A stretch of DNA of 64,000 bases from Plazaster borealis (GCA_021014325.1 CM037474.1:19772488-19836487); one strand, 5' to 3'; positions 1-11,188 are shown, counted from the stretch's first letter. The notes: generated from the letters alone by a model not told the origin. Numbers and translations are program-made.

Positions 1-1781
1 CTTCTGGAGAATTGGTTCTGGTTTAATCAGTGAGCTTTCAGATTGAAACCATGTACTTTGTCTTTAAATGAACTAACAACACAAATACCGTTAATTTTCC
101 TGTTTTTAGAATGTGGACAACTTGTCCATATTTTAGCCATTTATACATTTCTAATTCTACCTTCATAGATGGTTTCACCGTACCATATGACACTTCTTCA
201 TCATCATTCGTGTCACGAAGAAAGACAGAGCAAGGACAAACAATTACTTCTTTCAATTTAATTAACAGTTTATTAAAACTGACACAAACATCAACACAGC
301 CTGTCATGAATGTTCGTGTATTCAGAAGAAATTTTAGATGAACTGCTAAGTTCAACGAACAGTAAGCGGAGCTACAGCTAGAACCATGACCCCTTCCCTT
401 CCCCTTCCATGGACAGTCACAGTGTGTGTACCGTAACCACGGAAGGTAGGACACGACCGGCCCGGGGACGTGTGATGGTTGCCCGTTCAACATGTGTAAA
501 GTAACGGGTGTGTACTGTACATGTGTGTACACCAAGTTGGTAGTGCGTTGTGAAACTGAAAACAATAATGCACCAAAGAAAGGGATGCTTTGCTTACCTC
601 TTTACTACCCATGGCTGCACGTTTACCATCCGGTCATAGTTATGCTATCCTTTCCTCGTTTGCAATCAAAACAATTTAATTTCATTCAAGTGTACTTTGC
701 TTGCTGAGAAGCGGTAGTAAGAGAACACCCAGCTTAAAGTTTGTGTTACGGACGACAGACGACGACTCTCTGTTGCTATTTTGATGAGAGTAGAGGGCGC
801 TGTTCAGAAAAAACACACACCCCCAGAAATAACAATAAATGATTGGTTTAAAGTTACACGTCGGTGATAATAATAGGCTTTCGATTTTTTTTTTAAACAA
901 AAGTCATTATGAAAATACGAAAGCGTTAGTTTTCAAATCAAATTGTATTCCGAATAGAACAAGAAGGGTTGCAAATCAGAAAGTTCTACGGCCATGAGCC
1001 GACTATTTACTTATTACATGCTGATGAAATTTAATGCATTGACCTCATATTATCATTTAAATCTCATTCAATAATAATTATGTATAAATGATCTATGAAA
1101 CAACACCGGGGGCCTATACGGTTATAAGGCTGTACACCATTGTGAAGCTATATCAACTTTGAGTTATCATCACTTTTGTCACATTTGCCGGAGATACACA
1201 AGGAAATGGTAGTATTAATGCGGAGGAATGATAACACACACATTCCATTCCGATATATAACTGCTACTTTCTGTTGGGAGCAACATAATCTTCGTGGACA
1301 TGACTAGCAGTGTCGGTTACAGACGGTCACCAGCGTGTCACATGTTGCAACTAGTTGTTGTGATGGCGGAGGCAAGTACATTGTTTTCACATGTTTGATA
1401 GTTTTTCGTTTACTATATAGGTTAATCCACGGAGGACGATCATTCGTAAAATTTGTACTGGGGGTTAGGACCTGCCCACCCCCAACAGCCCCTGCCGTTG
1501 AAGGCCCCTTGTCAACGGCTCCGACTTCTTACTACAAAGTAAGCCATCAGGGAGGAGACCGTACTGAGAGGGGCAGTCTTACTAAACTTTACCCTTGATA
1601 ATACTTTGGCAATTTGTGAACTCATGAAACTTTGGAAGAAATGTTTCATTTTATAGGGCCCGCTCGACGAGGTGCCTACCCTATGCATTGTGGTCACAGA
1701 CAAAATATTTATGTTTTACCTTTATAACACCGATGTGCGATAAGCAATAGGAGGTAGAATTAGAACGTTGTGCTCTCCAAG

Positions 1782-2165
1782 TTAAAGGCACTGTACACGT
1801 TTGGTAATTACCGTACTCAATACATAATTATATTAGCATAAAAACTGACTTGGTAACGAGCAACAGAGAGCTGTTGATAGTATAACACATTGTGAGAAAC
1901 GACTCCCTCTGAAGTAACGTAGTTTTTGAGAAAGAGGTAATTTCTCACTAAAATAATAAAAGACTTCTTGCAAGAAGCCTTTTATTCCTATCTGAAAGCA
2001 CACAAATTATTTTGTCCAACAAGGGTGTTTTTCTTTCATCATTTTCTTGCAACTTCAATGACCAATTGAACCCAAATTTTCACACGCTTGTTATTTTATG
2101 CATATTATGTTGGGACACATCAAGTGAGAACACTGGTCTTTGACAATTACCAAACGTGTACAACC
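1782..2165. repeat. MITE family A copy (TTAAAGGCACTG termini)
   Basis: The left end reads TTAAAGGCACTGTACACG and the right end has the inverted form (CCAAACGTGTAC). The body matches the copy at 8224-8601 closely, including the motif ACGACTCCCTCTGAAGTAACG. No coding capacity is visible. It is interpreted as a non-autonomous DNA transposon; about ten related copies are spread over the window. Confidence 0.8.
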
Positions 2166-2545
2166 ATGGTAAATTTTTACGGTTAAAATCACCCTCTTTA
2201 AGACCTGTAATTGATCTTTGTTCTTGTGAATAGTGGTTACAACATTTTGTTATCATCAAATGGTTTACAACATTTTGTTATCATTTTATCGACGATACAA
2301 TACTATTTTATCCATTAAAATGATTAAATACTTAAATTGAATTGAAACAAAGACATACATCCTGTACGCAACTTACGATTTAGAAAAAAATAAGTTTAAA
2401 TTAACAAAATTTAAATTAAATAATAACAATTAAAAAAAAGATCAAACAAAACAGTTCATTAATCAAAACGGAAACGTAGGTTTCAAAATCATATTTTGCT
2501 TTAAAGGACGTCAAACACACATTGGATGAATAATCATGAAAACAC

Positions 2546-2598
2546 CAACAAAAACAGAACAAGAACAAGAACAAGAACAAGAACAAGAAAAAACACAA

Positions 2599-2631
<33 letters not shown>

Positions 2632-2632
2632 C
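2546..2632. repeat. Microsatellite (GAACAA)n then (AAC)n
   Basis: About six GAACAA-type units are followed by about ten AAC units. The minus-strand frame across it gives only low-complexity Leu/Phe and is not a gene. Confidence 0.95.
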
Positions 2633-2802
2633 GAGCTTGAAAAAGTGTCATTATAAGCCGGCGGTTGAGGAATAAAACAATAATTCAATGTACAATGTTC
2701 AATACACAATAATAAAGTTGACAGTGTGCTTATAATCATAACATTGCAGTCACCGTATATAGTTGATTGCATTCTTGGAAGTCGTCAAATTGAAATTTCG
2801 AG

Positions 2803-2917
2803 AATCTTACCAACTTCGGTTTCAAAAGGGAAGTTCAAAATGTAACCACTTACCGTGGGAACATATGGCTATTCCATAAGACACTATACCGAGTGTACTT
2901 TCTGCTACACAGAATTG
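2803..2917 (+). CDS. Receptor-like gene, first traced exon
   Basis: It encodes about 38 residues, including REVQNVTTYRGNIW and YRVYFLL, resembling the last strands of a first FNIII-like domain. The donor ATTG|GTATGT is strong and leaves phase 1, which fits the next exon. The acceptor (TTTCGAG, exon from 2803) lacks a good pyrimidine tract, and a stop lies just upstream in frame (2791-2793). This is the least certain exon of the gene. Confidence 0.35.
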
Positions 2918-5900
2918 GTATGTTACCAGCATAGAAGCCAAAACTTTTACAATTACAGCATTCTAAATAAAAACACAGTTTCAAGAAGCGGACATAAAAT
3001 AGGGAAGTCTTTTGTGCGCAAGGTCAAAAAGAGTAAGATAGAATTTATTTTTAGGGGGAAATGGTGAGCATTTTTTTGTCACAAAGTGATCTTTGTACAT
3101 GTTCCAAACAAATTTAGGCCGTGTCTGAATTGGCGTCTGCGGGTGCGGCTGTGGCTGTTGCTAAGTGTGTTGCTATGGGCTTCCTATTATGCTTCAATGT
3201 GATGCGATCAAGCCGCTATTTGGACACGACCAGAGCCCAATTTCATAGAGCTGCTAAGCACAAAAATTTGCTTAGCATGAAATTTCTTCCTTGATAAAAA
3301 TAGGATTACCAACGAAATTTCCATGTGATTTTCAGGATAAGCAAACAACAGCTGCAATATGCAACACATGAAATTTTGGTTGGTAATCCTTTTTTTATCA
3401 AGGAAGAAATTTCACGCTAAGCAAATTTTTGTGCTTAGCAGCTCTATGAAATTGGGCCCTGAGGTTTCTCCAAACCGTGACGCAAACCTGGTGTATTCTT
3501 TTTTATCTCTTATTGTTTCTATTCTTGACAAAGACTTCCCCTAGTTGTCCCCGAATACTGTCTGCGACTTGAAATGTAAAAAACATTTTCTCCCGAAATT
3601 AATGACATTGTAAACGTCATGTCTTAATATTTCGTTTTTATTTGTATTTTTATTTGTATTTAATTTTATTATATTATTATTATTTGTTTATTTTGTATTT
3701 ATTTATTAAGATATTAATTTATTTTTGGGGGGAGGAGAGATCTTGAACCGTTCACTTCATATTTTTAAAACGATATCCTCATGTTGGTCTGGTCCCACGT
3801 GTGCAATAGCAATAATGAACATTGATCGTTGTATAACTATCAATCAGGAAGCCAGACTATTCTGCACGTTCAAGCATTTTCTTTGATTTTAATCATTACT
3901 ACATGATAAAGGTTTAGTCTACGGATAAAAATTTAAATATATTCTTTATAATCCTCGGTGCAATTTTGACATCAATTAAATTAATGCATAAATGAAATGA
4001 TAAAGGTTTGTTTGTTTGTTTGGGGTTTGTTTGTTTGTTACAGATCTCGTTGCTGCAGTGTTATCACATTTCTTCCGCTCAAACTTACATCTATGGTAAA
4101 TAAATTATTCTTTTGAATTTCCCCGAAAATATTGATTGGTACTTGTATTTTATTATTTTAAATAAGTCAGAATCTTCTGTTATTGATGATGCCGTTGATG
4201 CCGTTATTGTTGTTGCTGTGGAAGTTGCGTTGTTGTTTGTTGTTAAAGGGATTGTATTATACGTTTGGTAATTGGAACTCACTGTTCGTTTCAATCCTAT
4301 ATAGTTGTAGATTATATACCATAAAACTAACCTGTGAAAATTTAATTTCAAAATGTGGTAGCGTTTGAGATATCGCCGAAAATCTTGAGCGGTTATGTCC
4401 ACGCAGGAAGAATAATCTGCAAATGGATTTACACAATCGGAGAAACGTTACTGTCAGTAACGCTTCTCAGATTCAAATTTGTGGGGATTAAAAGTGATAT
4501 CTTTTTCCATAACCGCAGTACTTCTAAGTGAAAAGTTTCTCAAAATGCATTATACTAGGGGTTTATCCGAAGCTTCTGTACTTCTTACCAAGTAAGTTTT
4601 TATTGCCATTAATTTTCAGAGTCATTACCAAACGTATACAGACCCACATTGACTTCGGATTAAGCGCTATGGACTAATAAAAAGCGTCTGTTGAAATGAA
4701 TACCGGTAGCCTAGAATGATAAATATCCCTTGAATTGTGTAGTATTTGTGTAATTTCGTGACAGAACACGGTCCGCTATTTTGTAGAACCAACTCCACAA
4801 AATGGCGAACTGTGTACATATACGTTCCGCTGGTTGTATTTTAAGAGGCCAATTTATGTGTTTTATTTTAATCACTACTCATTAATTACAATACACTGTA
4901 TAGGTGTTTTTGTGCATCAGTGAAGTCTTTTATGCGCAAGGTAATCTAGGTTTAGATGAAGTTAATTATAGGGGGAAAATGTTTGCATTTTCTTGTTGGT
5001 CACAAATCGATCTTTGTACAAAGGATAAGGAGTACTTCCAAACTGCAAAATTTTGAGAGATTTTAAGGCAATGTGCCCATTTAATGTTGATGTTTTATTA
5101 TTTGATTTAATAATAATAATAATGGCTTCTTAATATAGCGCTCAAATTCGTCACTCAGTGACGCTCATGGCGCTCCAACATTATTACCCCTGATCACTGG
5201 GCCGCTTATTTAATTCCTGAAACCATCTCAGCTCCCTTTGGGAGTATACAGCCTATGTTGCCATGTAGCACACCAAGCTAAATCAATCACATGAACCATC
5301 TCTCTCGCAGGTTCCCATCTGGGTGAAGAGAAGCAATTATATAGTTAAGTTACAAATGTCATGGCCGGGGTTCGAACCCACACCCTGATGACTCAGCCAG
5401 CAGAACTTGAGTCCGATGCTCTAAACCGCTCGGCCACGACGACAATGTATCACCGGTATTATGTGCTTTCTTCTGGCAGCTTGTGACTCACTCTTAACTC
5501 ACCCACGAAATGCCGTAGGCCTTCCTCTAAATGGTCTAAATTTAATTTGAACATCTTCACCTTATTCTTATTATCTTATTGTAACCTTAGCCTCCCCCTC
5601 AAGGCGTTCCATTACCGTTTCGACGGGACAATGGTTACCAACGAATATCAACACCACAGTCTTCGGCAACAACAGCGTACGGGTCATGTTTGACATGGCT
5701 GACCCAAGCCTTAACATTGATCGATATCGTGTGATTATCAACCGAACTGATCTACGGATTCTACTCTGGGATGACGTGCGCTATGTAGGTATTCAATTTT
5801 CAATTCAATTCAATTCAATTTTATTGTTTTCATCACAGTTTACAAGAGTAAAAAGTGAAATTTGTTTTCCCGGTGTGCTCTAAAAACATTCAAGTTCAAT

Positions 5901-8900
5901 ACTGACTAAAAGACAATTCATTACATTAATTTCATACCATTTCAATACTGTAATACAAGAATTTAGTTTTGTAACAATAAAAAAACCCACATTTTCCAAA
6001 CTTTCGATTACTGATTAAAAAGAGCAAAAACGAAGTTACTTCATAAAAAGTGAGTTAAACCAATTAATAGCACTGGGTAATAATTAGTCATGACAGTTAC
6101 AGTTGCAAGAAAAACCCAAACCAATCAAACAAACAATTGAGCTGGAACTTTCACTTGTTGGTTGTAGGAGCAAGGTCATCCTTGCCAATATCAACAATGT
6201 GACGTACAGGCCTACTCACAGTTCCGGTTTAAACGATACCAGTCACAAGTTGCGTCAAAAACAATTGGCTTCGGCTACACGGCTTGCTGCAATGACAACG
6301 TTGAAGACACGCACATCCAGCGCTCAGGCCATAGCCAATGCCGAAGCCATTAATTCGGACCATATTTTTAGTGTATCGATTGCTGCTGCAAGTGCCCTTG
6401 GATTTGAGCTCCGTTCGTGATCAAAACCACGTTCTTGCTTCCATTTGTCCTATAAAAACAAAACACGTTTTATGTATTGTTAGGCCCATATCCAGTGCCG
6501 ATTTACTTTTGTTTTTGGTCCTACCATTGTTATCTAACATAATTCAGTATACAGGCCTAATATAGTTTGTTCTTTCGTTTTCATTCGGCATTCAGGTTTG
6601 CTTTCTTTTCCCACCTTTCGCATTTATCGGTTTTCCTTATTGGGTGTTTTCTTTAGACTGACATTGTCTTTCTCTACACGTGTATCTTCACAGGCCTATG
6701 GGTCTCAGTGCTAGTCGATTTTGGAGTTCCATTGGTATCATTAGAAAGACCCTAATAATGTTATAAATTGATGTTGGTTTATGAAACTGGCGAAATATTG
6801 TACTGAGGTGCATTGTGATCATAATGACATTTTTATATCGTGCACCCTTATGCAACATTTAAAACGTTCATGCAAAATCACATTATACCGAAAGTGGACC
6901 GGACTATTTTGCTCTCCCAGCCTCATTTGGTTAATAGACTGCACCCTAGACACTCCCCGGTCAGAATTGAACCGGGTTCTGGTTTCCTGGGGCCTGACCC
7001 CGCAGAAAGTTGTTAAAAATGGGATTTTAACTCGGATTCTGGGTCATTTTGACAAAGATTCCGGGTCATACTGACCCAGAAATGAGTCAGGCCCCACGGA
7101 ATCCGGATCCGGGTCAATTCTGACCATGAAGTTTTTCACATGAGTATGTGTCAAAAATAATGGCTCTAGCAGTGGCTATGGCCGGAACGCCGAAAAGTCC
7201 TCTTCAGAGTTCGTTGCAGCCAACGACCATTATAGCCGTAGCCAAAGTCGCTAGATTCAGACGCACCCATGTTAGCCCTTTTCGGAACCAAGGCTGCATG
7301 CTGCACCAGCTTCAGCTTCGTTAGTTATTTTCAAACGTACACTTTCGGGACGGGACTTCAAACAGGCCGACGGTGCCCATTAGCCGGGCCACGAAGTCTA
7401 AGACGTAATTTCGAAAAGAGCCATCTTGTAAAGGAGAAGAAAATAAATAACATTTGATAAAGTTCCTCTTCAGAAATGTAGGTTCATAATGTCTAGTTTC
7501 TGAGTTTTCAATACGTTTCATGTTAATGGTATACACTATGCAGAATCCAAATGGTGTCTATGCACAGAATACAGAGGGGATGTTCATTGGTGAGATAGAG
7601 TTTCAAGGTCTGGAAGTAGGAACGTATAGTTTGAAGGTAACACATTGTTTTATTTTCGTAATGATCAAAAGGTCATTAATTGAAAAAATACATACAAATT
7701 TGAAAAAAAAATTAACCAAAATAAACAAATAAATGTTTTACTGAGAAAATGAAAGTTTCTTTTTGCCAAGCAAATACTTTGAAGACCACTTTTGATCAAT
7801 AAACCCCATTTACCAGGAGCCCCAAAATATGCAAAACCAATTTTATGAAACCCAAACAAATTGCAATAATGACCTTATTATAGTCCTAAGCAGACGACAT
7901 TTTCTTTCAGTTGCACCACCCACCAATAAGTTTTGTGTTATAGCAGTCGCTTCTACGATCCATGATGGGAAATTTTATTTATGCAAATAGGCCTATATGT
8001 TTTATAGAAGATTGGCCTGGAACTGTTGCATGTAAATTGCCTCGTTTGACATGGCCATAAAATATTGAAGGCTATGATCAAAATCACACAACATTCTTTA
8101 CACATTTCACCCTTCTTTGTCATTTTCCTCAAACAAAAATAATATGTGGCATGTTAAAGCTGAGGTAATCGCCTCGTAACCCGGAGCTCGGCAGTTACCC
8201 CATCTTCTAAGCCCGCCTTTTTCTTAAAGGCACTGTACACGTTTGGTAATTACTCAAAATATATATCAGCATAAAAACTGACTTGGTGACGAGCAACAGA
8301 GAGTTGTTGATAGTATAAAACATTGTGAGAAACGACTCCCTCTGAAGTAACGTAGTTTTTGAGAAAGAGGTAATTTCTCACTAAAATAATAAAAACTTCT
8401 TGCAAGAAGCCTTTTATTCCTATCTGAAAGCACCGTCCAAATTTGTACAACAAGGGTGTTTTTTCTTTCATCATTTTCTTCCAACTTCGATGACCAATTG
8501 AGCCAAAATTTTCACAGGCTTGTTATTTTATGCATATGTTGGTATACGCCAAGTGAGAACACTGGTCTTTGACAATTTCCAAACGTGTTCAGTGCCTTTA
8601 AGCATGTCTATGTTTATTAATAGACCTCCACGCACGGTCATAACGACGGTGAAAGTATTTGCATAAATCCCTTTCTTAGTGAATGGCAGTCATGGCAGGT
8701 CTGTGTCTTAATTAATCTGTTTGTTTCCGAAGTTAGTCGTAAAACCCACCAATCCAGAAGTGTGCGGCGTTAACAACTGTCGTCGAACTGGATATCAAGA
8801 TTTCATTATACCAGCAGGTAAGTCTGACCATGGAGGGTCATGAGTGTATACGACAGGGTACCAAACCACAATGCAAGATAAATATTTCCGTTTGAAGTAG

Positions 8901-10913
8901 GCCTACTGTTAAAGCAGTCACAATAGTTATACCATGCTCGGAAACACCTAATTTAATGAAGTTTTTTCCATGGGTTGGTTGGATGGTGTGTTTATTGAAA
9001 ACTGCACTCTAAACTTCCGGGTCGGAATATTGATCTGACCCCTGACCCGGATCCGGGTCCCGTGGGGCCTGACCCAATTCTGGGTCAGTACGACCCCGAT
9101 CGAAATCTGTCTCAAAATTACCCCTAAATAATGTGCCAACATGATGCAGAATTTGAGTCAATATCCCATCTTTTAACCACTTTCTGGGTCATCCGCTGAC
9201 CTGGATTTGAGTCAATTCTGACCCGGGAATGTTTTTAGTGTGGAGGATAAAAAATAACTATGTACCAGGTAGCTGGTTCTCAAAAACATGATTCCTTGCC
9301 ATTTCAAAATATTTGTAAACATTAATTTGCAGTGACCACCACGCATCCTCCAACATCTCGCCTCCCGGCAAACAAAGACATCACAACACCGACCAGGCCG
9401 TCTTTAGTCCCAACGTCCTCATCAGTACCCCCACCACAGACCCAAACAACCCAACCATTCCGCCAGTCGGTCAGCAGACAGCACGAGATGGATAGTGCCA
9501 CCTGGCGCGTGGCCGTCATTGCGGGACCAGTGGCCTTCCTTGGATTGTTTGCGGCCACTGCCTACTGCATCCGGTCATGGAAGACACGAGAGCGAGCGCG
9601 GTTGACGGGAAATTTTGACTGTATGGAACTGGCAGAGTTGCAGAATAACAGAAGAAATCAAGGGGAACATGATAAAAGTATAACAGAACATCGCCATCCT
9701 AAAGACCATGTGCTCTACTCTATAGACATCGCCATTTTCAAGAATTACACTCGCATTTTGATTTTGTTTTAGTAGAATATTGATGTGATTATGAAATATT
9801 AAGTTTTCCATAGACACCTCACGAACATGTTTATTTTTATGTTAGTGTTTATTTTTCAATATTTATTTCGATTGCCCACTTTATAATAACAATAATGGAC
9901 TTTTAAACTTGTTGTATCAAAGGTTTTTCATTATTACTACCCCGTTCATTGGGCCGTCAGTATTCATGAAACATCAACTCCTTTGGAGTATGCAGCACCA
10001 GTAGACAATGGGCGCACCGTTTGATCATTCACTTCGAGAATCTCTACCCTCTTCGCAGGTACCCATTTGTACTCCATTGTCTATTATCGTTCTTGCTTTC
10101 TCTAACTTTTTAGGTGTGATGACTGCTCCCACATTAGAAAATCACCCTGAACTGTGGAAGCGACCGATGAAAGACCGATCCTTAGAAGAAATCTGCCAGC
10201 CCCCCAGCACAGCAACAATATCGACTGCAGCGGGACCAATACCACCACAGCACATAGTTTGCGATCTTCATGACATACCCAAGGTGATCCCACACCAATG
10301 GCAAGGTTTGTACCCTAAGACACCAGTTGAGCAACTGCAACCCACTCCGAGGCCACAGTTTCCCAATTCGGATGTCTACCCTGTTGATCATCTTCTTAGG
10401 GGTGTAGACGTCGGAGGGGAATTGGGCGGAGCTTGTAGTTGTGGAGCAGCATGTAGAATGCAAGCTCTACCCGTTTGGAAGCAAGGATGTCCACATGCAG
10501 CTCCGGACTGTATCTCTGGAGCTTGTATTGAAATGGGAGGGGATCATGGGCGGGGGATTAGTGAGTGGGATGATGGATGGGATAATCACTGTGGAATCCT
10601 TTGTTCCCAAGAAGCCTTGTATCTCGAGTCTCAGTCCCACCTTGATTTGTTCAAGAAGCTCATGGCCTACCCTTCCAGGTTTAGTGTTGCCTCATCTCAA
10701 TTCACCGAGATGTGTGACTATATCAACAGCTCCACCTCAACTCAGCCATCATACGACCGCAGCACCCCACAGCCCAAACCTCATCCAAGGCAGCGACTGG
10801 ATCATCTCATCTCCAGACGTGACCCAGTCCTAGCACCATCGATGAAAACTAAACTTTCATGGAGAGATGAAGTCTTCATGAGATCATGTCCATCATTGCC
10901 GGAGTACCCATGA
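2803..10913 (+). CDS. Single-pass membrane receptor, IL-17 receptor-like ectodomain (six exons, 5' partial)
   Basis: Exons 2803-2917, 5591-5784, 7544-7636, 8733-8817, 9333-9677 and 10114-10913 join into one open frame of 543 residues; every junction agrees in phase (1, 0, 0, 1, 1). Residues ~1-103 form beta-rich segments. WLPTNIN, then SVRVMFDM and RYRVII, and later GLEVGTYSLK, resemble the fibronectin-III-like second domain of IL-17 receptors, followed by a paired-cysteine motif CGVNNC. A Thr/Pro/Ser stalk (~163-212) leads to a membrane helix (~221-242) and a basic stop-transfer segment. The ~300-residue tail has a cysteine-containing stretch and a proline-rich end; I see no SEFIR, TIR or kinase motif. 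The 5' end and signal peptide are missing. Assignment to IL-17 receptors rests on ectodomain spacing and is tentative; another FNIII-type receptor is possible. Confidence 0.55.
3115..3232. repeat. Short inverted-repeat element (CGTGTCTGAATTGGC family)
   Basis: The left end CCGTGTCTGAATTGGCG and the right end AGCCGCTATTTGGACACGAC are imperfect inverted repeats around a GC-richer core of 'ggctgtggctgttgc' type. Related copies lie near 6230-6370, 7160-7275 and 47894-48030. Confidence 0.6.
3234..3463. repeat. Long fold-back element, ~90-bp arms
   Basis: The arms (about 3234-3322 and 3370-3463) are near-perfect inverted repeats: the left begins GCCCAATTTCATAGAGCTGC and the right ends GCAGCTCTATGAAATTGGGC. 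The spacer is ~45 bp. It belongs to a family with the ends 'gggcccaatttcat'. The 61-codon frame at 3359-3544 lies mostly in its right arm and is not a gene. Confidence 0.85.
4252..4646. repeat. MITE, family A relative
   Basis: The left end TTAAAGGGATTG with ACGTTTGGTAATTGG is mirrored by ATTACCAAACGTATACAGACCC at the right end. The centre carries the fold CAGTAACGCTTCTCAGATT. It resembles the copies at 12485-12882 and 60624-60973. Confidence 0.75.
5100..5445 (-). repeat. tRNA-derived SINE
   Basis: Read on the minus strand it starts with a Leu/Ser-tRNA-like head containing an A box (TGGCCGAGCGG) and a B box (GGTTCGAACCC), then a body, ending in an (ATT)n-type tail at about 5105-5122. It is a class II tRNA-like head, so an RNA polymerase III promoter relic. 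It is not an intact tRNA gene. Confidence 0.8.
5591..5784 (+). CDS. Receptor-like gene, exon with second FNIII-like domain
   Basis: The acceptor is TTATTGTAACCTTAG and the donor CGCTAT|GTAGGT, giving 64 whole codons (phase 1 in, phase 0 out). WLPTNIN, SVRVMFDMAD and RYRVIINRT give the tryptophan, hydrophobic-strand and Y-x-V pattern of an FNIII-like domain. There are N-glycosylation sequons at NTT, NNS and NRT. The other two frames contain stops. Confidence 0.55.
6230..6372. repeat. Inverted-repeat element, 'ggcttcggctac' family
   Basis: Contains AATTGGCTTCGGCTACACGG on the left and CCGAAGCCATTAATTCGGAC on the right, an inverted pair shared with the copies at 7160-7275 and 47894-48030. The 105-codon frame covering it is a by-product. 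Confidence 0.55.
6940..7130. repeat. Inverted-repeat element rich in GGGTC/GACCC motifs
   Basis: Ends are CCCCGGTCAGAATTGAACCG and CGGGTCAATTCTGACC, inverted with mismatches; internal GGATCCGGGTC, TGACCCAG and GGGGCCTGACCC recur. A second copy with the same motifs is at 8996-9243. Both lie in introns of the receptor-like gene. Confidence 0.65.
7160..7275. repeat. Inverted-repeat element, 'ggctatggccgga' family
   Basis: Contains AGTGGCTATGGCCGGAACGC and TATAGCCGTAGCCAAAGTCG, matching the element at 47894-48030 in order and motif but with truncated ends. Confidence 0.5.
7544..7636 (+). CDS. Receptor-like gene, 31-codon exon
   Basis: Bounded by CACTATGCAG and TTGAAG|GTAACA, phase 0 on both sides. 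It encodes NPNGVYAQNTEG and then FQGLEVGTYSLK, the latter typical of the last strands of an FNIII-like domain. It joins the flanking exons without a frame break. Confidence 0.55.
8224..8601. repeat. MITE family A, best-preserved copy
   Basis: TTAAAGGCACTGTACACG at the left end pairs with CGTGTTCAGTGCCTTTAA at the right, with about 25-30 bp of terminal inverted repeat; total ~378 bp. The body includes a small hairpin (CTTCTTGCAAGAAG). No protein is encoded; the two overlapping minus-strand frames here are by-products. Confidence 0.9.
8733..8817 (+). CDS. Receptor-like gene, paired-cysteine exon
   Basis: Acceptor TTGTTTCCGAAG, donor CCAGCAG|GTAAGT. The 28 codons include PEVCGVNNCRRTGYQDF. Two cysteines at this place, just before the stalk, are the feature that most recalls the end of the second domain of IL-17 receptors. 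Phase 0 in, phase 1 out. Confidence 0.55.
8996..9243. repeat. Second GGGTC/GACCC inverted-repeat element
   Basis: Left end CACTCTAAACTTCCGGGTC, right end GACCCGGGAATGTTTTTAGTG, imperfect inverted repeats; internal CTGACCCGGATCCGGGTC. Same family as 6940-7130. Confidence 0.7.
9333..9677 (+). CDS. Receptor-like gene, stalk and transmembrane exon
   Basis: Acceptor ATTAATTTGCAG. The exon codes a Thr/Pro/Ser-rich stalk likely to be O-glycosylated, then a hydrophobic helix (VAVIAGPVAFLGLFAATAYC) followed by basic residues (RSWKTRERAR), the usual type I stop-transfer. The donor AAA|A|GTATAAC at 9678 gives phase 1, required by the last exon. If it is not used, the frame runs to a stop at 9770-9772 and would give a receptor with a short tail. 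Confidence 0.65.
9887..10075. repeat. SINE fragment in the last receptor intron
   Basis: Segments such as CATTGGGCCGTCAGTATT, TCCTTTGGAGTATGCAGCA and CTCTTCGCAGGTACCCATTT match the body of the SINE at 5100-5445 in the same orientation. It ends just upstream of the pyrimidine tract of the last exon. Confidence 0.65.
10114..10913 (+). CDS. Receptor-like gene, last exon, cytoplasmic tail
   Basis: The acceptor is TCTAACTTTTTAG and 265 codons run to TGA at 10911-10913. The tail begins VMTAPTLENHPELWKRPMKD. Its centre carries ACSCGAAC and further cysteines (GCPHAAPDC, GAC), and there is a Ser/Pro-rich stretch near the end (TPQPKPHPRQ). No SEFIR box was found in any frame. The other two frames have stops at 10264-10290. 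The open frame extending upstream of 10114 is a SINE fragment, not coding. Confidence 0.5.
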
Positions 10914-10941
10914 AGACACAAATGAATGTGACCCCATGCCA

Positions 10942-11086
10942 GGGCTCGATTTCACAGAGCACTTAAGATGAGTTGTCAATATTGCCATAGTGATTTGTAG
11001 TGTGACATCACACTTCCTTATACTATAGCAATTAAGATTGATACACAGTCAAGATCAATATTAACTCTTTGTGAAATCGGCCCCTG
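10942..11086. repeat. Small inverted-repeat element in the presumed 3' UTR
   Basis: CAGGGCTCGATTTCACAGAG at the left and TTTGTGAAATCGGCCCCTG at the right form terminal inverted repeats; the inside carries GTGACATCACAC. The same family occurs at 14467-14955, where it has been split by another element. Confidence 0.75.
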
Positions 11087-11188
11087 CATGAATGATTGAG
11101 GTGGTTGATGATATACCAGACGACTGACCCGGTTGGTGATTCATCTTTCAGCTATGTCTATCTATCTAGTGAACGTTAGCCAACACCA

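Larger units (their letters stand above)
1..2802. other. Region upstream of the receptor-like gene, no supported exon
   Basis: No exon could be supported here. A minus-strand frame of 175 codons (38-565) and a plus-strand frame at 111-341 are open, but neither resembles a known domain and neither is bounded by convincing splice sites. The missing 5' exon or exons of the receptor-like gene may lie here or further upstream. A MITE (1782-2165) and an A-rich microsatellite (2546-2632) are listed separately. Confidence 0.6.

Noticed and set aside
38..565. Minus-strand 175-codon open frame
   Set aside because: No recognisable domain, no supporting splice sites, and no relation to neighbouring genes; length alone is not enough in this window.
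2416..2772. Minus-strand frame with a Leu/Phe run, possible membrane protein
   Set aside because: The hydrophobic run is the translation of the (GAACAA)n/(AAC)n microsatellite.
9332..9772. 146-codon frame taken as a complete small membrane protein
   Set aside because: The acceptor at 9331-9332 and donor at 9678 agree in phase with the neighbours, so it is better read as an internal exon.
10008..10113. Upstream extension of the frame of the last receptor exon
   Set aside because: This part matches a SINE body, and a pyrimidine tract with AG marks the exon start at 10114.
10441..10833. Plus-strand frame overlapping the receptor tail
   Set aside because: Its frame has a stop just upstream and cannot be joined to the transmembrane exon; the other frame is open throughout.
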